From Haplosporangium gracile (Eukaryota > Mortierellomycota > Mortierellomycetes > Mortierellales > Mortierellaceae): 13,970 bases of DNA. A model generated the notes under the pieces. That model did no database searches. It saw only the letters and a program-made list of their open reading frames with translations, and was not told the DNA's origin. Positions 1 through 7,754 of the stretch are shown here, one piece after another (position 1 is the first letter of the stretch; each line of letters begins with the position of its first letter). A program made the translations under genes and the position numbers. The stretch is taken from positions 1 through 13,970 of the forward strand of contig JAAAUF010001020.1 in assembly GCA_015499985.1 (NCBI GenBank), read 5' to 3'.

Positions 1-182
1 CCGAGATCTCTCCCTCGACCACCACGCCGTCGATACCCAGTCCCGGCGTCGCAAACATTACCCAACAGCAATAACGACGAACAGACACACAACCTCCCCC
101 CCTATATCACCATTCGAAGACAAGACCTCCTCCCCGTGTCTTTCCGGCGAATAGCTACTCTCATTAATATAACCCACCAAAG
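1..182 (+). other. Unresolved upstream part of the first gene
   Basis: All three plus-strand frames look partly protein-like here, but none joins cleanly to the exon that follows. Frame 1 is open from the window edge to a TAA at 229-231. Frame 2, the frame of the downstream exon, is open from the edge to a TAG at 152-154 and has a second stop at 170-172. Frame 3 is open from the edge to a TAA near 72. At least one intron, or a sequence error, must lie between the upstream coding sequence and the frame-2 exon. Phase-compatible choices are a donor at 138 (from frame 2) or at 40 (from frame 3), each joined to the AG at 181-182. Both donors are weak (GTCTTT and GTCCCG), so I do not choose between them. 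Confidence 0.4.
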
Positions 183-634
183 ACATCGGCGACATCACCA
201 GCGACAGAAAGTCTGGCGACAGCAACAATAATCAAGTCGATCCAGCAGAGAAGGAGGCTTTGATTGTCCAGTGGGCACATGAACAAGCCGCCATTAAAGA
301 ATACCGCCTCGAGAAGCAACGTAGATCCAAAGTTCGTACACAAGTCAAAGACGAGTTACAAAGAACATATGGAGCTCGACAGGGACTTGGCGAGTACGGT
401 GCCTTCGATAGCTCGCTCCGTCCACCTAACCTGACTGCAAAGTCGCACTGGAAACCGCTTCTTGATGCCGACAGTGACGATGATGACGATGATGACGATG
501 AAGACCCGACTACAACAAACCACCACAAAACCTCCATGTTTGGCCACCCAAACATTCCGTTCTCAGTACCGCTGAAAGTCCTCTCCGAAAAAGACGACGA
601 CGACGACAAAGAACCACAAACAACTGCAGCATAA
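183..634 (+). CDS. Hypothetical acidic-tailed protein, 3'-terminal exon (partial)
   Basis: I do not recognise this protein. The frame is open from 173 to a TAA at 632-634. The 5' edge at 183 is the first base after an AG and is a guess. There is no convincing ATG inside, so this is the end of a longer protein and not a small gene with a TTG start at 260. The visible part begins hydrophilic and charged, with a likely helix rich in Glu, Lys, Arg and Gln (EKEALIVQWAHEQAAIKEY and the basic stretch after it). A less charged segment with GEYGAFDSSLRPP follows, then an Asp run at 470-505, a short segment with GHPNIPFSVPLKVLSEK, and a second run of five Asp at 593-607. No membrane segment or catalytic motif is visible. 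The composition would suit a nuclear or scaffold protein, but that is only a guess. It converges on the GDE1-like gene, with stops 101 bp apart. Confidence 0.6.
470..505 (+). repeat. GAY codon run coding poly-aspartate
   Basis: A run of GAC and GAT codons, broken by one AGT, gives an acidic block of ten Asp in twelve codons within the C-terminal part of the first gene. A second, purely GAC block of five codons lies at 593-607 and is followed by Lys. The first run mixes GAC and GAT, so it is an older or selected run and not a fresh trinucleotide expansion; the second is a pure (GAC)5. Confidence 0.8.
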
Positions 635-667
635 TATCATACTACATTTTTTTAAATAGCACTCCAT

Positions 668-722
668 AACAACAACAATAACAATAACAATAACAATAAC
701 AATGACAATAACAACAATAATA
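668..722. repeat. AACAAT-type microsatellite between convergent genes
   Basis: Imperfect tandem AAC/AACAAT units fill more than half of the 101 bp between the stop codons of the first gene (634) and the GDE1-like gene (736). Neither side has a canonical AATAAA here. The 3' untranslated regions of the two genes must overlap or end inside this A-rich (plus) / T-rich (minus) repeat. Confidence 0.85.
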
Positions 723-735
723 AGATCTTAACTCT

Positions 736-3700
736 CTAATCTGCTTGCTGAAGACCCTTGCGAACAGCTAAGACAGAGTCGACAATAACTGCGTCAACAC
801 CATGCCGCCTCTGCAATTTGGCATTCTCCACAACGTTATTGTCCGCACCATACGTGAAGACCAACAGTCCCGTCTCCTTGATCCCCTTGACTAGGTTGGG
901 CGCTTCGATAATAGGTTGCGAAGCAGTGACGATACCCAACAGATCAATCGACGTCGCGAATCGGACGGCGCTTTGGATAGAGTTGCAGCGACGATCCGCC
1001 ATCACAGAAGTACCACCATCCGTCAGGAAGAAGACAGGGTAGTTGGGCTGCTTCATGTTGAGCAGCAGACAGATGTTTGGATGGAATGATGAGAAGATGA
1101 TGTTGCGGTCTGGATGGGTCTGGTCGTGGTCATACACCTCCTGCAAGATCCTGTCCACGAATCGGTTCAACTCGAAGGAATACAATGGGATGTTCGCATC
1201 CTCGGCTTCGTCCAACATGGGGTATTTGACTTCGATATTGAAACCAATATTCGAGGGCACAGTCTAAATCAGTGTGAAAAAAAAACAAATTATTACTACA
1301 GCCCATTCACAAACAATTACGCAATCGGCAAAGTAAATAATGAATGCAACGTTACCTCAAAGGTATCCTTAAGAGTAGCAAAGGGTGCTTGGATGGTTCC
1401 AAGACCATTACCCTTCATCTTGGCTGCAGGATTGGCAGGCTCAGAGGCAGGGGTCATGGCCTTCATTCTGGCAATGGCGCCCAAACTGTTAGATCGGACC
1501 AAACGCGTCTGCCCATCCTTGCTTGGATTTTCCCACCCATGCTGGTTCGACGCTCTCCTGGGCATCTCGGGCTTTGCCAAAGAGGAGGCAGGAGCAGGTG
1601 TGGTCAACATTGGTGGCGACTCTGATCTGGGCGAACTCGGTGGTGAGTTGCGAGATTTAGATCCCGACAACTTTTGAAACTGCTCCAGCGTGATTGAGCT
1701 CACAGGGATATCCAAACCTGTCTCTGTCACAGTCCAGTCGTGATACAGAACAGGAACCATGTCCTTTGTCATTTGCACATCTAAAACAGTGAAAAATCAG
1801 ATAAAAATGTTAAAATCATTTATGTGCAGAGCTAACTAATGACACAAAAGTCATACAAAGGATGCGTTCTTACCAAACTCAATGTATTCGGCACCAAGAG
1901 AAGCGGCAGTGACAAACGAGAGCAGAGTGTTCTCACCCAGCTGCAAGTTGGAGACCTTGCGGTTCATGCCAAGACCTCTGTGACCAATAACCTAACAGTA
2001 TGACATATTGAAATGAAAATTAGTTTGGCTGCCGACTCTCGATCAGATTCACTCAGTTGCCTGCTACACAATCGGGGTTGAAAACTTACGGTAGTGGTGA
2101 GACTTTTCCAGTATGTGTGCTTGCTTCCGACCTTGAGGTTCTCGTGCTTGAAGGGACGAACGACAGAGAACTCAACGCGGACACGGCCAATAATCTTCAT
2201 GCTATCTACTCCAAAAATAGGGACCGTCATGTTCATTCCTTGCAGGGGTGTCATGGAAGGGTGCCGATTCTTGACATCTTTGCGCAGGTCATCCAAACTC
2301 GACAACATGGCTGTTCCACGTCCCACCAACTTGTCACTCAAGTGACCGAACGTAGGATAGACCGAGAATGTCAAGATAGTTTCCTCAGGGTTGCGAGAGT
2401 AAAAGACAATCTTGTCATGGTAGCTCGAATCCTTGAGAGGCAGATCGATGATAACCTTCTCGCCTGCAGTCGCATTCTCTGAGGTGATCTCGAGCGAAAA
2501 CGCCGTACTCTCGGTAAGAAAGGAGGTATTGCTACCCTGATGGAGGAGCTCGACTGGCTCGACAGTGCTGCGAATATCGTTCGACCCCAGAGTGACAACA
2601 ATCAAGGACTCATCCTCCAAATACTTGTGACCATAGGCGCGATGCACAGTCTTGGAGACCTTGACGCTGTTCTTTCCTCCTGAAGCTGGAGGAGAGTCGA
2701 TCCTAGGAATATCGGGGGATTGCGATCGGACTGGAGTTCCTGTAGATCCTGAGGAGAGGTTGCGCGTCATAGGAGAGGCAACCGAAAAGTTGGACTTGGG
2801 AGGACTGACTGATCCAGGCTCGCCGTTAGTAGCCAGCTTTTGCAGGCGCTGTCGCTCATCCAGGTTCTTTGTGACAGCGCGAAGAAGAGCCGCACAGCCA
2901 TTGTTGGCGGCAAAAACCGCATGCTCGTGAGGGGTCCATGACGAAAAGTCGAAGACATCAGGGTTGGCGCCAGCCTCCAGCAAAACCTTAATGACCTCGG
3001 GATGGTTCTCAATGGCTACGTTAATAAGAAGAGAATTCTCCTAGTTATTAAATTTTCTAATACATCTTGTTGGAAGAATTTTTTCCATGGTAACACAACA
3101 ATGGTCCTACCTGCGAGATGCAATGCGGTCCAGCCGTAAAAGCGTTCACGGAGCTCCAGATTGGCACTCTTTTTGGCGCCTGCGATCAACAGCTTGACAC
3201 ATTCAACATGTCCATTCTTTGAAGCAATGATCAAGCAAGATTCTCCATCTTCGTCCTGAGCATCCAAGTCGGCGCCATACTGAATCAGGAGCCTAACAGC
3301 TTCCACGTGTCCCAAGCGACACGCGATCGACAATGGAGTATAAGTGTATGCAGCGTGAAGGTTGACTTCTGATCCAATCAATGGGTTCAAGACGGTCATG
3401 GGAGTCGAAGGCATGATCTTTGGGATCGAAGGCGTCGTCGCATACACTAAGAAAGAGTAGGATGTTATATGTTAGATAACTGCACAATTCTACCCACCGT
3501 TTTCTAAGCAGAATCAAAAGCGAGCTTACAATTGGCGATAGCGTCAACATCCTTGATATCACCTTCCTCGATCAACACCTTCATGACATCGGAATGGCCG
3601 CGGGAGACGGCGTAGATGAGAGGAGTGAATCCATCAGTGTCGAACCAGTAAGGATTGGAAAAGTCGACGAATTCACCCGATGTCTTCAAGTCTTTAAGGA

Positions 3701-5788
3701 GCGCCCTTGTGATGTTGGGGTATCCGTGCATGGCTGCATAATGGAGTGGGCGACGGCCAAAGATATCGGCAGTCGAGTTAAGGTTGCACAGCGCCTCCAC
3801 TTGAGTGTTGGAGGCGAGTTGTTGCAAGATGAAAGTGATTAATGTGGGGTCGTCCTTGGGCACAGGCTTATGGTCAGTAACAATTCCCAACGGTCCAGAC
3901 ACTGAATCCTGTGTTTGGGTGAATGTTCCGCCGTCAATAGATAACTTGTGGAGAACTGTCTGCTCGTTTACGTTGACCATGAGAGCTCCAGCTCCAAGAG
4001 ACATGATGAGAGAAATGCACTTGTATGCACGCACTTGACACGCCCTCCTGAACAGTGATCTCGAGAACTGAATGTTTTTTTTTTCATCGGTAATGAGAAT
4101 ATGTGATCAGTAATTAATAATTGATATTACTGATCTCCCCGATCAATGGTTGAAGTGATATGAAAATGAGATGTCTTACCTGACCAGGACGACCAGACTG
4201 GGTTGCAGAGAAAAGGACATCCTTCATATGTGGAGACTCCTTGAGCTTCTCGTCAATGATTCTCCTCAAAGTGGTTGCATCATCACTCTCGATCGCCTTG
4301 GTGGCCTCTGCAACTTGCTCGTCACTCAATCCGAAACGAGACTCTGGGCTTCCACGCTGGGGCGCCAAACCGAGTTGAGGTGGGGGTACATCAGTGACAA
4401 CGGCGCTGACTTCCCGAATAAGAACATCGGTCGCAATGGTCATCTCCAGGAGCTGGCCGTCCAAGATAAAGGGAAGGGCGTTGACTTTTGTTGCCAAGTA
4501 GTCGTCCTTGCAAATTGTTGCCGCACGCTTGTCGAATCTAAGCAAGTGATAAAAATAACATTAAAGGTAATGAACATGTAAGCCATTGCTTGCCCCAGTG
4601 AACGTCTCAGTAGTTAAACTAAGGATTTGGTTGATCCGCTACACGTGGTGAGCCAATGGGGGGTTGATAGGGTCATCCTCTACTCCCTGCCCGCCCGCCC
4701 TCTTATTTTTTTAGCACATTGACCGGGACAAGAGAATAAGAATGTGCCGATACAAGTAGTGCAGTGACCATCATGGGGACTGGGCCATTCGGAGGAATTA
4801 TGGGTCGATACTGCCATAACTGCTCAACTCAATTTGCTACTATAAAAAATAAAAAAAAGGAGCATGAGGATTAACTTACTTTTTGAGGATCTTCTGGACT
4901 GCGCGCCTGTTCATTTCTGCAAACCAAGAGAGCTTTTGAAGTCTCTCCTTGGTCTCTATCAAGGCTTGGAGGCACTCTGCATCGGCTTCTGGATCGCTGA
5001 CAAAGGGCGATGGTGGCACAACCAATGCTCCTCCTGTAGAAGAGGAACCAACCGATGCCGGCGCCGATCCATTAGGCGAAGTTACAATCGACAGATCAAA
5101 GCGCGTCTTGACAGTAGCGGCTCCATTGACGACGACGGAGGGGGTGGAAGCTGTTCCTGATGCTGAGGTTGAGGAAGGGATGGATCCAGAGAAGGTTGAA
5201 GTAGGGTTGATGCGCCTTGACTTTTCCGAGAGGATGCGGAGTCTGCGCTCCAACTCTGAACGTTTGTAGAGGAAGAAGTTGTTGACCTTTTCTACCTCTC
5301 TATCCAGATGGAAAATAAAGGCTGTGCAGCGTAGTTGTGTATATTCCAAAAAGCGTGAACCGTTAGTCAAAAGTTCTTTGCTTTGTCCTTGTTCACTTTG
5401 CCGTGCAAAAGTCATTTCTTACAAGGGTGATCAGCAAGGTGTGTTGTTGTTGTAGTTTACCTAAAAGAACGTCATCGATGGTAGATTCACCATTGGCGAT
5501 GGCCTCTTGGCCATTCTTGATCTCCTTCTTGAGGCCCTTGTATGAGACGTAGTGGCGTGTCCATTCAGGGATCTAGGAGATCAGCGTCACACAAGGAATG
5601 CAAGCCAAGAAGGAAGGAAAGAAGAGGGTCCTTGTTGAGTCGAGGTTCGACTGGCGTTGCCTTGTTGAACAGGACGAGCGACTGAATGAATGAGAGGGAG
5701 AGAGAGAGAGAGAGGGAGAGGAGAGAGAAAGAGAAGTTGGGTTGTGGAGGTGTACCTGATTCCTGAAGAGGGTCTTGCCGAATTTCAT
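736..5788 (-). CDS. GDE1: GDE1/Pho81-family SPX-ankyrin-GDPD protein
   Basis: Likely a cytosolic glycerophosphodiester phosphodiesterase, splitting glycerophosphocholine-type substrates to glycerol-3-phosphate plus alcohol, with an SPX domain for phosphate sensing. My ten-exon model, all GT-AG with consistent phases, is complement(736..1263, 1356..1780, 1874..1991, 2090..3015, 3111..3446, 3530..4067, 4180..4537, 4880..5417, 5461..5572, 5756..5788), giving 1303 residues; yeast Gde1 is 1223. The start MKFGKTL is the classic SPX opening and has A at -3. SPX covers about 1-235: Y22 and K26/K27 in SYKGLKKEIK, and a basic helix RRAVQKILKKFDKR near 220-232, with a Ser/Thr-rich loop at about 119-195. 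Ankyrin repeats lie at about 449-695 (for example PLHYAAMHG, TPLSIACRLGH, TALHLAAIENH), followed by a Ser/Pro linker at 703-757 and a beta-rich C2-like region at about 773-924. GDPD begins at 948: H951-R952-G, E985-F-D987 and H1000 are all present, so it looks catalytic. This argues for GDE1 over a catalytically dead Pho81. A Ser/Pro-rich insert sits at 1024-1115. Confidence 0.92.
4538..4879 (-). other. GDE1-like gene intron 3, the longest intron
   Basis: At 342 nt this is well above the other eight introns (43, 83, 92, 93, 95, 98, 112 and 183 nt). Donor GTAAGT at 4879 and acceptor TTGCTTAG ending at 4538 join K227-K228 to F229 within the last SPX helix, so the splice itself is secure. The extra length holds a GC-rich stretch, an inverted CCAAT and a CACGTG, described separately. 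Confidence 0.8.
4642..4700. promoter_or_regulatory. Promoter-like motif cluster inside intron 3
   Basis: Within 59 bp there is a CACGTG at 4642-4647 (the E-box core bound by Pho4/NUC-1-type phosphate regulators in ascomycetes), a CCAAT at 4653-4657 on the plus strand, and a C-rich GC-box-like stretch at about 4685-4700. A transcript starting here on the minus strand would miss the SPX exons; the first in-frame ATG of exon 4 is M260. Function is inferred only. Confidence 0.25.
5692..5736. repeat. GA/CT microsatellite in GDE1 intron 1
   Basis: An imperfect (GA)n run on the plus strand, CT-rich on the coding strand of the GDE1-like gene. It lies in intron 1 (5573-5755) and is followed, in transcript order, by a CAG at 5684-5682. 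That CAG could compete with the acceptor at 5573, but it leads to a frame that stops around the start of exon 2. Confidence 0.85.
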
Positions 5789-6110
5789 TGTGAATGTGTG
5801 GAGGGGGAAAGGAGGGAGGTGGGAGTGCGAAAAAAAAGGAGGTCGGTTTCTGTGTTAAAGTAAAGGAGGGAAAGGGAAGGACACTCCAAGTAGAGGAATA
5901 AAGTATGCAAAGTATGAATGAAAGAGGTAGAAGAGGAATGCGAAAGAATGAGAGTGAAGAGAAGGAGGGAAGGACGAGGCGAGGAAGGGAAAGAAGACAA
6001 GAAGTGTGAAAAGAAAAGAGGAGAAGAGGAAAAGGGGCGAAGAGAATAAGAGGAAAAGAGGAAAAGGCGACGAAGAAAGAATAGAATAAAAAAAATGTAC
6101 GAAGAAAGAT
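5789..6110 (-). promoter_or_regulatory. Purine/pyrimidine-skewed GDE1 upstream region
   Basis: The 320 bp upstream of the GDE1-like start are strongly strand-biased: in 5941-6060, 110 of 120 plus-strand bases are purines, so the GDE1 sense strand is almost all C and T. CT-rich leaders and core promoters are common in fungi, so this is probably the leader and core promoter. I see no CACGTG here and no clear TATA box at a useful distance. Long reading frames in this stretch are low-complexity and not credible. Confidence 0.5.
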
Positions 6111-6405
6111 CATGCAATTTTTTTTAAGTTACTCAGAGTCAAATATGATGTTGGCTCTATGGACCATTCACACTGCATGCCCACATGTCCAATTCTCTTC
6201 ATTTCATCTCTCCTCTTCTTTTCTTTGTTGTTATTTTTTTACTCCTTTGTCCAGACAAGCCTCTTTTGCCTGTCTGCCACCCTTTATATATTCGATACCC
6301 TTGCATTCTATATCCCTGTTGTTGTTGTACTATGTCTTTCTTACTGTGAGCTGTTGGCGGAGATGCCATAAGCATTCATTCACTACAAAGTATCGTCCGC
6401 CCTCG

Positions 6406-6421
6406 CTCTCTCTCTCTCTCT
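6406..6421. repeat. (CT)8 microsatellite
   Basis: A perfect CT dinucleotide run in the intergenic region, one of three CT/GA runs in the window (with 5692-5736 and 13921-13970). Confidence 0.85.
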
Positions 6422-6725
6422 GACTGTCTGTCTTGTTAGTTTTCATGTGAAGAGGTAATGGCAATGGCCTTCCTGTCCATTTTGAAGCAAATATAAATGT
6501 GACAACTCATGGTCAATTGAGTAAATACAAACGAGCCCACCTCCCTCCACCCCTGTCGTACAAATCGACAACTACCATGCCGGCAACCCTCCTCTCTTCC
6601 ACTTGATATACATCTCTGCTCCCTTTAGTATGTTGTTATTTTCCCACGCTAGACTCATTCCTCACATAACAAGCGTCCCTTTGTTCCAGACACATGTCTC
6701 TCTGGCTGTCTTTTGCTTTTTGTTG

Positions 6726-6742
6726 ACGACAAACGTTGTCGT
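6726..6742. repeat. 17-bp inverted repeat
   Basis: Perfect 7-bp arms ACGACAA and TTGTCGT are separated by ACG. The size and symmetry would suit a dimeric DNA-binding protein, but an arm this short can arise by chance in 14 kb and no gene start is near. Confidence 0.3.
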
Positions 6743-6778
6743 TGTTTACACACCTCAACGCTTCCTTCCTTTGTCACC

Positions 6779-6794
6779 GTTTGTTTGTTTGTTT
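6779..6794. repeat. (GTTT)4 tetranucleotide repeat
   Basis: Four perfect GTTT units in the intergenic region, with no associated feature. Confidence 0.8.
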
Positions 6795-7657
6795 GCTTTC
6801 TGGTTGGATGGGCGAAGGAAGTAGAACCTTTATTTTTGTCTTTCTTAGTAATTTTAACCGCCGCCCTGTAAAACGAAGTGTGTCTCCACGACCTGCAACC
6901 TTTGTCTTGTCGCCATCCAGGCACATGTTTAAAGGAGTTTTTGCCTTGAAAAAGCGGGGCCAGTGAAGGAGGGAGTTCGAAATGGATTGGAGGCAACGGC
7001 GCACAAATCAATGCCAGCGCAACAGAAAGAGACATTCTCACAGCAGCTGGACATGTTGAATGATTCATCCGTGTGTTCACATCAACACCCAAATATGTGC
7101 ACGCCACTAATCAATTCATCCAAGAAGCAATCGAAAACACCAACACTCTCTCCGTGCTACCTATTCTTTCCTTCTTGATATTTGCTTTTGTCGGCTTCTT
7201 CGCTTTCTACGCTTTTTCTTAGAAGCATTATTCGCCATTCGTCATCATATCCGCATGTTTCACAAAAAAGGGGCGCACAGAACAAGCGCGCACTAGCAAA
7301 GAACTACAACACGCTAGATCACGCAACTCTGGATCCACCTTAGACTCAATTGACACCACCATCACCACCAGCTGCAACTCATTAAAAAAAAAAGTGTCCA
7401 GCTGCACTTGTTTTAAGGATCAAGACATTGCCGCTCCGCTGCAACTCCGAAGTCTCGCTGTCCAATTGATACTTTCTCAAGAGGGCCGCCCACTCATTAA
7501 ACAGCAGTTACCCATCTCGTCTGTCTCCTCTCGTTTCTCATGAGCTGACTTTTTTTAACGAAAAGGATGCCAGAAACGTGCTTGCCGATGAGTTGTTATA
7601 TACTCTTACACTCGTATCCTCACCACACGTTCGGCTCTCTTTTGGAAGCTGTTTATG

Positions 7658-7663
7658 TTTATT
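7658..7663 (-). terminator. Probable poly(A) signal of the ABC transporter gene
   Basis: TTTATT on the plus strand reads AATAAA on the minus strand, starting 92 nt after the end of the ABC transporter stop codon at 7755-7757. The stretch between is T-rich on the coding strand with two short T runs. This is the only canonical AATAAA I noted in a sensible position for any gene in the window. Confidence 0.5.
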
Positions 7664-7754
7664 CTGTTTAAATGTGAAAATATCTGGCTTTCGATGAACT
7701 AAAAAAAAGGTATATGGGGAGTATGCTAAAAAAAAAGATGAGGAGGTTGGGAAC

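Larger units (their letters stand above)
6111..7754. other. Intergenic region with no supportable gene
   Basis: About 1.6 kb between the GDE1 upstream tract and the stop of the ABC transporter gene. The part at 6185-6430 is pyrimidine-rich on the plus strand. It holds (CT)8 at 6406-6421, (GTTT)4 at 6779-6794, a 17-bp inverted repeat at 6726-6742 and short CAGCTGCA direct repeats near 7368 and 7398. Reading frames of 70-150 codons occur on both strands, but they are low-complexity or lack a plausible ATG, and none shows a recognisable domain. I saw no tRNA, rRNA or transposon signature. Confidence 0.6.

Noticed and set aside
5640..5652. GGTTCGACTGG as a tRNA B-box
   Set aside because: The final CC is missing, no A-box or cloverleaf could be formed around it, and it lies in intron 1.
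736..5788. Calling the SPX protein PHO81 (CDK inhibitor)
   Set aside because: The GDPD catalytic residues are complete, which favours the enzyme GDE1. In this lineage one protein could still serve both roles.
5565..6117. Long minus-strand frames rich in Ser, Phe, Leu and Pro upstream of GDE1
   Set aside because: They are the translation of a homopyrimidine tract and one runs across intron 1 of the GDE1-like gene. The composition explains the absence of stops.
6112..6423. A 103-codon plus-strand frame that looks hydrophobic
   Set aside because: T- and C-rich DNA reads as Phe, Leu and Ser in any frame; there is no family feature and it ends in the CT repeat.
6655..7107. A 150-codon minus-strand open frame
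   Set aside because: It has no convincing ATG, starts and ends arbitrarily, is rich in Lys/Thr/Gln from simple sequence, and shows no recognisable domain.
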